Source: Rhynchonema sp. JSB1_4
Taxonomy: Eukaryota > Nematoda > Chromadorea > Monhysterida > Xyalidae
Length of the DNA stretch: 64,000 nt
Direction of reading: 5' to 3'
NCBI GenBank assembly: GCA_030248065.1
Contig: JASAMV010006225.1
Coordinates: 1-64,000, forward strand
Shown piece by piece: positions 18,104 to 28,967 of the stretch. Each line of letters starts with the position of its first letter. Position 1 is the first letter of the stretch. The translations under genes were made by a program, and so were the position numbers. The notes beneath the pieces were generated by a model. It was not told the DNA's origin. It saw only the letters and a program-made list of their open reading frames with translations, and ran no database searches.

Positions 18104-20248
18104 TTAGAATCCACCGAATTGATCAGCTTGTGCCCCGCCAGCCGCAGTCGACGCCCCGGTCATACGCATTTGACTGTCCAGAATCTGCACCATTTCTTGC
18201 GGTGACGGCACACGACCCGTCTCCAGCTTCGACCACACTGGCACGTCTGAAAATAAAGGGTTGAATGATTGGTCCCCTTTGTTGTTATAGTCAACAAATA
18301 TTATCTGTAATTTCCAAATCTGTTGTTTTTAATCAGCTGTCCCGTTACGTTTGTCGTGTTTTGGCCCAATAAAAACAATCAATCGTCATTGCTACAAATT
18401 TGGCACACAAAGTGTGCTGGACACTCACGCAGAGACCCAAAGGAAAGCTCGGAATGCAGCCAGTGATGCTTTACCGCCGATAGACAACCATAGGGCAGTT
18501 GTGAAGAACTTACTAAGTCCACGATTCACCGCGTATCGCGTGAAAAGAGCCAACTAAAAGTTCCAAAAATCGACCAAAAACCCCACAAGTTCTACGCACC
18601 GTTGTAGGACACTTCGAAAGCTCCCGTCGAAATCAGTTGTCCCTCGATGGCGTTACCGATGAAGAACAACATCATGCACGCGTACATCTGAACGAACGAT
18701 CAGCAAACTTTTCGACGTTTTATGTGAGAACGCAATGACCAAAATGAAAAAAACCGTACTGACTTTATTCTGCATGGCCCACGAGTAGATGTTCGGCGTG
18801 GCCATGCCCAGCGACGGGAACGGATCTTGACCAGAGATAATCAGAACAAGAATAGCGAGTTTGAGAAAACCGAGTGCCTGAAATTATTTGGTAAAGTTAG
18901 AAATGAATTATTACGACAAAACGAACGAAAAATGCAAAGTATTGGTCGCACAATGACCATATAAGAATTCATCAAAATCAATCCTGATTTTCACGTTCAG
19001 TCACTCTTAACTACTGTGCTATTTGTGATTCTCACAAAACATTTTCAGCTGAAAATAATCTAGCAGATCAACCACGTTGCCGCAGGTCTGAAACATTCTC
19101 TTTACTACGCGTTTTGTGTGTGATCGCGTAACGCAACGTCATTGCGCCGTCACTAGCCTGCTTTGCGATTCAGGAAAAAAATTTGACCAATTCTTATAAA
19201 GTCATTGTGCGACCAATACCAACTTGAGCAATCATGGCACGAGTGGGTGGCGGAGGATAGTTGTCGCCCTCCACTTGAATAGTCGGATAGCGTTCGCGAA
19301 TAAATTGTGCGTATTCCTCGAATACGCGACGGTACCCTCACGAATAACTGCAAAATCAAAGAATGACACCGCACAGCATTTTGTTCAGACCGAATGTTTG
19401 CGTTGGATATTTTTTTATCAGTCAAGACCTGGAAATGTTTTCCTGAACCTGAAGCATGAAACCAGCGAACATTTTGACCAGTTCGATATCGTCCGGGACG
19501 CCCTTAGTCATATTGAAAAATGGGAAATGGAAATGAAAAAATATTTTATGTCCGACACCCGACCGCCGACCATCTGGAAGACCCGACATCTGAGAAAAAA
19601 GCCGACACCCGACACTTCCAAAAAAACCCACACTCGACATCGACAGTTCCAAAAAAACTCCAACCCGACACCCGACGTCTAGTTTTGGGACCAAAAACAA
19701 AAGAATTTTTGCTCACTTGCATCATTAGTGTAATTTTTCGGCCCAACTTACTGAATTCAAGTTTTTTCACACGAAATAAACACCAAAATGTCACATTCTG
19801 AGTTTTCGGAAACATTTGGTTCGAAGAAAATTTTCTCTCAACAAAACTCATGTTTTGAACCGCAAGTGTCGGCTGTCGGGTCCCAAAAAAAACCCGACTC
19901 TCTCATGCACATTTATACATGCACAATTTTTGCAAAATCAGAACGCTCTGGGCGCACATTCGGAACCCAAAAGAAATGATTTTGCCATGCGTGCAACCAG
20001 CTGTTCGCCGCACAAACGCAGACAGCGAACTGCAAGAAAGAAAACAAATGGTGACAACAACCAAAACGAACGTACCAATACATGAATTTCAGTGTCGGCA
20101 CCATGAACCTTGATTTCAACTTCGGTTCATGCACATCCTTGACGGGTTCATCGAACACCTGCGCGTCAGTGTGACTCGAGTAGAAATCACGCACACTCAG
20201 CAGGCCGGCGATTACGAAAATCGCGCCGCCCACACCGAGACGCAGCAT
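18104..20248 (-). CDS. SELENOT: Selenoprotein T with in-frame TGA (Sec)
   Basis: Five coding exons on the minus strand: 20076-20248, 19224-19347, 18764-18877, 18600-18687, 18104-18246. They sum to 642 bases, or 213 residues plus the stop, against 195 residues in human SELENOT. Exon 1 starts at ATG (20248) with a hydrophobic leader and ends at donor GTACGT. Joined to exon 2 it gives LKFMYCYSUGYRRVFEEY, matching human LKFQICVSUGYRRVFEEY, so the CxxU redox motif is intact with its Cys codon split by the intron. Later motifs are KLAILVLIISGQDPFP, YACMMLFF, STGAFEV and VPVWSKLE, all in SELENOT order. The protein is an ER-membrane thioredoxin-like oxidoreductase. The start is chosen as the first ATG before the leader. 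Intron 1 holds a minisatellite repeat, intron 2 a MITE. Confidence 0.9.
18942..19216. mobile_element. 275-bp MITE of the TTGGTCGCAC family in SELENOT intron
   Basis: Same 16-bp termini as 15304-15568, in opposite orientation, with TA on both sides (18940-18941, 19217-19218). It lies seven bases inside the intron, right behind the 5' splice donor GTTGG of SELENOT exon 2. Confidence 0.9.
19338..19340 (-). other. SELENOT: UGA selenocysteine codon of SELENOT
   Basis: TGA within TAT TCG TGA GGG TAC, translating as Y-S-U-G-Y, exactly at the Sec position of SELENOT. Both sides stay in frame with conserved residues for the rest of the exon, so it is not a terminating stop in a decayed gene. Confidence 0.85.
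19549..19895. repeat. Degenerate heptamer-repeat element in SELENOT intron 1
   Basis: Runs of ACCCGAC / GACACCCGAC at 19549-19680 flank a core of about 180 bp, which matches in reverse the core of the hAT-like element at 21823-22348 (shared strings GTCACATTCTG and GAAAATTTTCT). Its own terminal repeats and target duplication were not found, so it is a decayed or partial copy. Confidence 0.7.
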
Positions 20249-21079
20249 CCCTCGGGATTGGTCACTGTCAATGTTTGCGACCCTGCTTGCTTGTCGACTC
20301 TTTTCAGCTGCAATGCGAGAAAATGGGATGGGAATTTTTCAAGGTCGATAGAAAAAACAATCTTGCATAGTTTTTAAAGGCTTCTTGAAGTGCAAGTTGC
20401 ACCTAAAAATTTTAGAATTTCACCTGAAAACTGAACACCGCGTACCCGCACTTTTGATTCTAACCCGTTTTCCTGCTCCGACGCGCAAAAACCTTGCAAA
20501 AATTTTGCCGCGCGACTTGTTCATACATTTGCCAGGCCACTACAGTCAAATTTTAGCCTAACAATCAGCTTTGTGGTCAAGGCCAGGAATGCGCCTTTTG
20601 TTGCGCGCTTGCTTCGTTATGCCGTTTGAAGCAAATGCAGTGCACTAAAACGCAACGGCAAGCAAAAAAACGTTGAATTTGTTTTTTTTTGGCAAAAATT
20701 ATGCTTGCACCTGAAAAAATAATTCCAAAATTAAAAATAAACCCCGAATCTAAGCGTGCAGTAAATTAATGAAAAATGAATTCTCACTTTTCGCAGCAGA
20801 AATGACATAATTCAACAAAAATGTTTCAATCTCCAAGGGTAACCAACACACACGCGGAGCAGCGTATGCATGATGGCCGCATGCCGAGCGAGTACAAAAC
20901 AGCAAAGACAAACAAAACGGTGTCCTTCCATTCAATGTTCACTCAAACACAAGTCTTATCGCAGAATTCAAGCCAAACGAACCAAACTGTACAATAAAAG
21001 AAAAACGAAATATAAAAAAAACAATTGTCAAAACTCGAACAAAAAGACGACTAGAACGATAAATCATTGTGTGATCCGA
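20249..21079. other. Intergenic: SELENOT 5' flank
   Basis: No gene seen. It contains AT-rich runs and should carry the SELENOT promoter. The next gene also lies on the minus strand and ends at 21080. Confidence 0.4.
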
Positions 21080-24000
21080 CTAAAACAGCGGTCTCTTCAA
21101 TTTGTGTGCATGTGCACTGGTTTGACCAGTATCATGTTCCTGTTGTTGTTGTTGTTGATTCCGCGATGTTTCATTGAACCACAGTTTTTGTCGCGGTGGC
21201 TGCGAGTCATAGATGATGGCATCTGCAACAAAAAACAATGGTCACTTTCTTAAGAAGAAGAAACGCACAACGGAACGGGACGCACAACATTCGGTCGCTG
21301 ACAAACAACCAACCAAGAGCGAGAAACGCTGAGAAAACGCCGAACCTTTGCTATTATTATTGACATGTTGATGTTGTTGTTGCGAGCGCCCTGCTGGTTC
21401 GAACACCTCCGAACTCCCTGAAACATTCCTGTTCACAATGCGCCGTAGATCGAACGGCTGGCTGTTGTGACCGCTGGTGTTGTTTTCTGAAACAAAAGAT
21501 GGAAATTGAAAAAAAACGGTTTTCAAGCCGCATTTTAACTGAAAAACCGTCCTGACAGGTTTTATTACTAAATTTAGGTGCCCATGGCACCTACAAACTG
21601 AAATCTGGCATTTAAATTTTTTGAGTTTCAGTGCCAGAGGGGCACATAGAAGCCAGTGCATGAAATGCCTGAAAATGAAATGGCACTTAAAAATCAAAGA
21701 TTCAGGTGTCACGTCATGGCACCTGGGTGTCATTTGAAAAAACACTGTTACTCACCTGATATTGATGAATTGCGACTTCTCGACGACAGACTGTAGTTGA
21801 CCAATCGACACGCTGTGGTGGGTAGGGTTAGAGAGATGTCGGGTGTCGGCTGTCGGGTGTCGGGTGTCGGGTGCCAAAAAAGTGTAGGTGTCGGGTGTCG
21901 GGTGTCGGGTACCCCTAGATGTCGGGTGTCGGGTTTTTTCGGACCCGACACCCGACAGCCGACACCCGACACTTACGGTTCAAAACATCAGTATTGCTTG
22001 AGAGAAGAATTTTGAGAGAAAATTTTCTTCGAACCAAATGTTTCCGAAGACGCAGAATGTGACATTTTGGTGTTTATTTCGTGTGAAAATACTTGAATTC
22101 AGTAACTTGAGCCAAAAAAATGCACTCATGATGCAAATGAGCAAAAATTTGCCTGTTTTTGGTCCAAAAACAGGTGTCGGGTGTCGGGTTTTTTTCAAAA
22201 ACTAGATGTCGGGTGTCGGGTTTTTTTGCAACTGTCGGGTGTCGGGTGTCGGCTTTTTTTCTGAGATGTCGGGTGTCGGGTGTCGGGTACTTCCAGATGT
22301 CGGGTGTCGGGTGTCGGGTGTCGGGTACCCCCCCGACCTCTAACCCTAGTGGTGGGTGATGGACACATCGGATAGGGGTCGGCGGGACTGAATGAACCGT
22401 CGTTCAGTGCTGAAAACAGGAACGGGACTGAATGGTTAACAATTCACAGAAGTGTACAACAAACAATAATACCGTAGAACTCTAAATACAGCCCCCTCCA
22501 CTGGATTGAGCCCCCCAGAATGCCGATCGCAAGAAAATAGCACGGCATCTAGAACGCGCTTGACAAATGGTGTTTTTTTTTGAAAATGACTGAGTGACAA
22601 AAGCAGGGCCTTCCCTTGTATCTAGGTTTTTACGTTGGCACCAATAACCCACAACTCATAAGACAAAGGCGACCAACCTGATAAATTGCCCAATTTCAAT
22701 CTGAACGTTTCGTTCAAGTATCTCTGTCGTGCGGCGCGTCGCTCTTCCAACGGTTGTTCGACGACGGCATTTTCCTGCCTCTCGCCCCATAACGCCGCGT
22801 AGCACGGTGTGAATTTGAAGTGGGCTGAATGAAAATTATAATAATGTGTGGTAAATTTCCCAATTCGCTGCCGCACAGTAAAGTACTGCCCATAGTTAAT
22901 GGCAGGTTCTAAACCCGAAAATCAACTTGTGAAACATTCAGACAGCCAACACACACGCAGCTTGCCAGCCAGCCAGGCAGCTGCGCGCAATGTTTCAGAA
23001 CCGCGCATGGTTGGCGTTCGGGTTGACAACTTGACATTAACTATGGGGCGTATTTTACTGTGCGGCAGCGAATTTGGAAATTTACTATAACAGCAGCGAG
23101 TTTTGCCCGTTTCGGCCTTTTTGCAGATGGGCGAGGTGCCAGGCCACTACAATAATCTCCTCTCTGCCAAACGATCATAAATTAGCCGACGACCGAACGG
23201 AAACAAACACGAACCCTGTGCGTGTGCGGCGGCGCGCATTGGTCGTGTCATGGATTTGCCACTGAATAACGGCTTCTCTCCTGCTTCGCTGCCTTGAGGT
23301 TGTTGATACGATGGCTCGATGAGCTGCAAACAGTCGTTCGTAGTCGAAGTTTTCATCGGCTTTTTACCAGTTTATCGCGTCACTACCTTATTGACGTTGT
23401 TGAACGTCGATCGTTGTGGCACCTGTGTCCGGTCAATCAACTCAGAGTCCACATTGATCGCAGCCAGACTGGGGCAAATACCCGGTCCTCTGGCCACGTT
23501 TGAACTGGATGTGGATTGTCTGAAAGGAAAAGGGGAAATAAGATTGAAAATAGAACAGAAAACACTTATTTTTGAGAAAAAATCTACTCTTACTCGGCCT
23601 GACAGGCCGGCCCAGCGATATGATCGCGAAGCAATGGATTTTTGGCGAGCAGCTGACTGCGCAACGTTTCACGCACACGACGCGCGTAGCTGATGCCATC
23701 GCTGCGCACCTGAAAGCACAAAAAAGAGACCAATTAAAGATGTACAATCAAGCAAGAACAATGTTTGATGACCAACCACGCGTGGCACAGCAGATATGAT
23801 GCGATTGGCAATATCAGAGAACGGAATTGGTTCGACGATGTTTCGCTCGGTCCTGCATTGGATCGATTTCGGCTTGCAAAGCTGTATTTTCAACTGACAT
23901 AACAAACGAAGAAGCAACCAATTCGACCAACTTTGACGACACCACAGATGCATTTGTGCGTGCACCGGATGTCCTTCCTCCACCAGTGCTCCACGGACTT

Positions 24001-25708
24001 TTGGTCACTGACTTGTTGGCTGGCACATCACTGAGCTTGGTTGATACCGTCGATGTGTCAAGACCTGACACGTTTTCGGTGGCGTTTTGAGCTGAATTTC
24101 GATTGGAGTGTCTGTCTTTTTGATGTCTGTCATTCTGATCATCATTGTGGTGACCATGTAGCTGGCGTCGCTCGGTTCGCTTCTCAACAGGCTGTTCGCC
24201 CTGATGTAATCCTGAAATGAAAACAAGATCTTATTGTCACACCGAACCAAAAATCCAAAAAAAATAAAAAAACATTAAATACAAACGTCCAATAAGACTT
24301 CGCCAGGCGTTGCTATTTTGATCGTCACTTTCGTTCGGGGCGTTTTCTGACGTCGCATTACCGAGCGGATCCAACGCCGAATTGGAAAACATTGATTCAT
24401 TTGAATGTTGTTGAACATTATGGTTGCGATGATTGGGCCGATTGTTGCCGGTTGATGGTGCACAAATGCGACGGAGATCATTTTGTAGCTAAAATTTTGG
24501 CGCAGTTTTTATGCTATAAGATAATCAAGTTTCGAAACAAGCATGAAAAACAGTCAACCATGCGTTTCAGCAAACTCTTGTCAGCGTTTTGATTCGCTCG
24601 TTTCACAACTGGTAAAGAGGATTTCTGCCCGGCCGTTAAACCGACTCGTTGCGTTATACGACCTGAAATATAGTCGAATGATTTCAAATAAAGTTCGACA
24701 AACGATTTCAATAAATACTGATGAAGAAACCAAGACACCCAGATTCCAAAATACCGAAGCAAAAAATTAAACCTTTCAGAGCCACACGATTTCTTCTGCC
24801 GCCAACGTTTCGCTCATTCGGCTGCAAACATCGCCGCACGATTTTGAGATGATTTTGGAGCAGATTGTCGTCTTTATTGCTGCTGCGACGGTGACGCGAA
24901 TGGGCGTGCTGCCGATTTCGTGATGTGGAGTTATTGGGTTCATCACTCGAGGTTGACTTTGCGTCATTCTTGCGCCCTGCGTCTTGATGGTGGTGGGCTC
25001 TGCTGTTGCGGAAAAGTTTTTTCAAATCTTCGCTTTTTTCTAAAAATAGTTTATTGGATAATTTTTTAAAATGCGTAGGCGACTTTTTTAAAAAAAAGAA
25101 ACACTGTTTTAAAACAACACAAAATTTTTTAAACATCTCTGGGCTGAAAGTGCACTGGCCGACTGGCCAACAGGAAATTTATTAACGACGACCAGCCAAG
25201 CCAGAGGTCGCAATCGGATTGTGATCTTTTTGTCAAAGGGTTCGGCCAGTAAAAGTGATCAGTACTTGTCTATCTGACAACTTTTTCATTGAAAGCAATC
25301 ATTTTTCCACGAAAAAATAGGTTCAGAAAAATTGCAAAAATTATGACAAAATCGGGTAAAAACCTGACCAAAAAAATTCGGGCCGGGCCGAGCGTTGGAC
25401 ACCTCGGGCCAACGCTCGGGCTGGGCCGGTGATTTTGGGGCTCGGGCCGGGCCGGGGGGTCGGCCGATTGCGAGTTGCAACCTCTGGGTCTCTGGACTGG
25501 TGGACCAAACCAAACCAAATCCAGAAAAAATCCGACAAACACGCACCAACCTGATTTGACTGTGCTTTTTGCGATATTTAGCAGCGAGTCGGTAAGCTGT
25601 CGACACTGAAGCAGAGCTATTCAACAGTTTTCGTTTCAAATCTGACCGGCGGTGCGTGAGAGATGCAGCAGCAGCCCGATTCCTCTCCTTCTTGAATAAT
25701 TTCGGCAT
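21080..25708 (-). CDS. Unrecognised 12-exon gene, low-complexity protein
   Basis: Exons by splice site and phase: 25551-25708 (ATG, MPKLFKKERNRAAAA), 24773-25039, 24287-24488, about 23920-24211, 23777-23872, 23594-23709, 23387-23519, 23215-23323, 22678-22824, 21756-22409 (interrupted by a hAT-like element), 21346-21486, 21080-21222 (stop TAG). Intron phases agree through the 3' half. The product is basic at the N-terminus, Asn/Gln/Ser-rich in the middle, with ordered-looking patches FSDIANRIISAVP, RSDGISYARRVRETLRSQLL and FKFTPCYAALWGERQ, and ends in a poly-Gln stretch. A short motif recurs loosely: QNHLKIVRRC, LQNDLRRIC, FDLRRIVNR. No signal peptide or membrane helix was seen. I do not recognise the family; a scaffold or nuclear role would be a guess. 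Confidence 0.6.
21823..22348. mobile_element. 526-bp hAT-like MITE with TGTCGGG heptamer arrays
   Basis: Ends TAGGGTTAGAG and CTCTAACCCTA are perfect 11-bp inverted repeats, and the flanking 8 bp GTGGTGGG is duplicated exactly (21815-21822, 22349-22356), the size expected for hAT elements. Inside are two arrays of the G-rich heptamer TGTCGGG, one of them followed by its inverse, around a core of about 200 bp. It lies inside the tenth coding exon of the host gene. Confidence 0.9.
22852..23084. mobile_element. 233-bp MITE with long inverted repeats
   Basis: Arms of about 50 bp begin TAAATTTCC.AATTCGCTGC at each end and carry CACAGTAAA and CATAGTTAATG. The target duplication is unclear. It lies in an intron of the unrecognised gene. 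The termini resemble those of the MITE at 6185-6453. Confidence 0.8.
25202..25486. mobile_element. Decayed hAT-type MITE (CAGAGGTCGCAATC family)
   Basis: Starts CAGAGGTCGCAATCGG and ends with the inverse, interrupted by an 8-base insertion. Related to 46387-46702, sharing GGGCCGGGCC-rich interior blocks and the string CTATCTGACAA / its relative. No 8-bp target duplication remains. It lies in intron 1 of the unrecognised gene. Confidence 0.75.
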
Positions 25709-26183
25709 CGTTTCGCCCGTCCGTCGTCTAAATCAAATCATCATCAAATAAGCAAATTACAAGCGTTCAAAATCATCAACAAAGCCGAGCCAACCAACCA
25801 ACCAACAAAGCATTAACGAGCAGAAAAGAAAATGAAGAACTAAAATTTGTTGAATCTTTAGGAAAGAATTGAAATTGAAATGGTCATGGTCTGGCCCGAA
25901 ACTTTTGTTCTCTTTCGAATTCTTGATTTGTCAAGGCCGTCCTGCACGCGTTCGCTTTAGTGATGTTTCACGCATGCCATACCACACCCACCCGTGCTTT
26001 CAAACATCAGATGGTTTGTTTTGTTTGCACGTGTGCGTGCAACTTTTCTTCACGATCAATGCAGCCACCGCAACCACACATCCCTGCAGATTTTATACAA
26101 TAAATGCACCGAGTGGACATCAAACCACAGAGCGAACTGCAGCACATCAATCAAGGAAAAACCTCAAACATGCACCGGTATTA
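25709..26183. other. Intergenic, 5' flank of the unrecognised gene
   Basis: Nothing coding recognised. It lies between the start of the unrecognised gene and the stop of the EB-module gene, both on the minus strand. Confidence 0.4.
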
Positions 26184-26899
26184 TCACATTGTCACTTGCA
26201 CGGTGGCGTGCTCCGAATGCCTCAGTCTCACGATCACATCATTTGACCCATCAGTTGCCTTTTGGAGCGGCGTCGCCTCCGTTGGCTCACTTTCAATGAA
26301 AAAGTACGTCTCCAAGTTTGTGGCTTGCTCAGTGGTTGATTGACTTTCGCTGGCATCGACTGGAGCTCGATTGTCTTTGGTGGTTGTCGTTGAGACAGTG
26401 GTTTGACTGACGCTTGACTGACAGTGTCCGCTCATCTCATTCAGCTCATACCCAACGTCGCATTCACACACATATCGTCGCGGATGGCATGATGAGTGTG
26501 CGGAGGAGCATTGACGATGGCGGATTACGGTATTCGCACACCATCCGCCAACTGTGCCATTTGCATGAGAGTCGATGCCTGAAAACATTGGCGTCGCTGT
26601 TTTGTTCAGAACTTTTCAGACAACTGCTCGTGAATGATCAATTCTACCTTTGGGACATCACCTCCGGTCGGACAACAACTCACTTTGTAAACTCGAATCA
26701 TCATAGGCGGGCAGTGATGTGACTGACACGCATTTGCCAACGACGTTCACAAACCCGTCCGGACAGTAGGACACACAACGTTGGTTGAAGACGAGCTTGT
26801 TCGACGGGCAAATACAGTAACCCGAGTCGCATGATGTACCAGCCACACGCAGGCTGCACTGCGGCGTCTTTTGGCACCCACGTTGTCCCGGATGATACA
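26184..26899 (-). CDS. Small secreted EB-module protein (5' exon not found)
   Basis: Two exons are clear: 26694-26899 and 26184-26578 (stop TGA). The first has an EB-type pattern of closely spaced cysteines: CSLRVAGTSCDSGYCICP and QRCVSYCPDGFVNVVGKC. The second has another set (CANTVIRHRQC, CHPRRYVCECDVGYELNEMSGHC) followed by a Ser/Thr-rich tail without cysteines. EB modules are found in nematode extracellular proteins, often next to Kunitz or lustrin modules. A first exon with a signal peptide is expected upstream but none was found before the divergent receptor gene at 27184. Confidence 0.7.
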
Positions 26900-27183
26900 C
26901 TGAAAAATGCAAAAAAGGTTTCATAAGCAGTAAATGAAATGCCCAGTCTCAAAAGATTGCTTGAATCAACTTTTCTGTTAAGGCTGAACCTGCGTCTAAA
27001 TGTATGCAGTTTCTGTTTCGATAATGAAATGCAAACACAGTGTTATTGTACCACGGCTTCCAGATTATTGTACCACGGCTTCCAGATAATGTCCGGTTGC
27101 ATTATTTGTGCTGCATTCTTGGCAGCTAAAGTGTGCAGATGTAAACTAAGCCGTGACATAAACTTTGCATTTTCCACTTACTC

Positions 27184-28967
27184 ATGAATAACTCAGTTCT
27201 TCGTGTTGGTCTGACTCCATTTGAGCCATGGTCCAACTACTGTTTGAACGAAACTTTGGGGCTTACGGCCAGTTGTCAACGTCCAGGAGTTGGACCCGAA
27301 GTCTTGGGGCTGATCGCCGAAAGGCTTGGGATTCAACTACAGTTTGTCAAAGTTCAACAGCCTGTTTTCTGGGGTTCACTTAACGATGGTAACTACACAG
27401 GTAGATATGCGCACCGTTGTTTACGACGTTGTCCTGTGGCTGATGGCACCCTTCAAAATGCTGCCCTCATTTCAGGTGTGTTTGCCTCACTTGCCAATGG
27501 GGAGTATGACACTGCGTCCAGCATGTACTACATTCTGAATGCACGTCGACCGCATTTTGATTTTACGTATCCGATTGGTTTTGCGGCTGACATGATGGTT
27601 GTCCACGATCAGAAGGAATTCATTCAGGAGTCACTCAAACTTGCTCAAGTGTTTGAACCTGCCATTTGGTTGGCTTTCGGCGCGCTGTACCTGCTTTTGC
27701 CAATCTTGTGGGCAGTGTTCCGGTGCGCAAGGGGTTTCAAGGGATTTATGTGCAAAAATTTATTTGATTGATGAACGTTGAGCAAATTTTAAACACAAAA
27801 AATTCTTTGTCATTTATCAGCCAGCTTCATCCGACCACCATGGGTGCCTGGCAGGCCGTACAATTATTGCTCGATCAAACCACTTATGAGCAAGGCCAAA
27901 CAGACTTGACATTCATTTCCACGACGTTGCTGTCTTCCGCATCTCAACTAACGGTCTTTGCATTCCAAGGGCTCTACGCTGTCAATCTGCTCGGCCAATT
28001 GCTCCATCAGCCCATCCATGCCTCGCATATTGACGATGCTGAGCAATTACTCAACATGCTCAAATCGAAGCAAAGTCAATTAATTGCCACTTTTGACATC
28101 GAAAACTTTCTGGAGGCAGCTGCCGAGCAAGACGGGTTCTACAAGCAGCTCTTTGCAGCCGTGCGAAGCAACGGGTATGAGCTGGAATCGAATGAGACCC
28201 GGCTAATCGAACGGCTGCATCAAGAGCCCTTTATCTGGATGGCCACAGAACCAAAGGCCAGTCGGGTAGGTCTTATTTATTCTTTTAATCTTAGACCAGG
28301 TCGTCAACTCTTGTCGTGAACTCAGTACGGCCTGTAAAGTTGTCAACTCTGATCGCGCGGTATCCAGCGCCATGTGCAGTATGTTTTGCTGATGGTGTTA
28401 CATAATGTTTCTCATACTCATTTGGGACAGCTTTGGTCTGTAATGTCGTTGTTGTATCATCAAATGCACGCCACCCACGTGCATTACGCAAGCAGACGCG
28501 TGCTGGGCTGAGTTAACGACGAAAGTCGACGATCAGAGTTAGCGACTTAGCAATTATGTAGCCCTTTTATATGTCATACTGCGGTGATTTTGTAAATATA
28601 TAACCATCCAAGTTGGTGCTCTCAGGCAACGGAAGAAAGCTGTGAACTAGCGGCGGTAGCGGTGCCCGAGATACGCGAAGACAACGCGTACGGGTTTATT
28701 CTGGCCAAAGGTTCGCGCTGGAAACAAATTCTCGACCCGCATGTTGCTGAAGGACAAGCCCTCTGGTCGCGCATCGTGCGCAAATACGAGAACCGAGTTA
28801 GCTGCCGTGAGAAACGTGCGCAACGGGAATGGCATGAGATGAAAATCAATCATTTTTTAAGTCCATTCGTTTTATTGTTTTTCTGTACTTTCGTGTCTTT
28901 GTTGTCATTTCTTGTTGAACTTTTTGTCGTAACCATTTGCAGAGCTTTTAACCAGTGGATTTGCTGA
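27184..28967 (+). CDS. Ionotropic-receptor-like (iGluR superfamily) channel subunit
   Basis: Four exons (27184-27400, 27476-27722, 27821-28265, 28626-28967) join in phase to give 416 residues. The first half is an iGluR S1-type ligand-binding segment (LRVGLTPFEPW ... GPEVLGLIAERLGIQ ... LANGEYDTASS ... RRPHFDFTYPIG). A first helix IWLAFGALYLLLPILW follows, then a pore region and an S2 segment, and a last helix near [17 protein letters not shown]. There is no amino-terminal (ATD) domain, which is usual for ionotropic receptors. The SYTANLAAFLT motif of canonical iGluRs is replaced by FAFQGLYAVNLL. No signal peptide was seen, so a short upstream exon may exist. It is probably a chemosensory or modulatory cation channel in the plasma membrane. 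The ligand is unknown. Confidence 0.75.

Larger units (their letters stand above)
6501..18647. repeat. Right copy of the tandem duplication, interrupted by an LTR element
   Basis: 6501-6694 joined to 14095-18647 matches 1717-6497 almost base for base. It contains the second DRAM gene and, at its right end, SELENOT exons 5 and 6. From about 18648 the sequence is single-copy and continues into the rest of SELENOT. This shows that the right copy keeps the original junction and that the left copy is the derived one. Confidence 0.9.

Noticed and set aside
21823..22348. Regular TGTCGGG repeats as a CRISPR-like array or telomere tract
   Set aside because: Eukaryotic context, no unique spacers, enclosed by hAT ends with an 8-bp target duplication, so it is transposon cargo.
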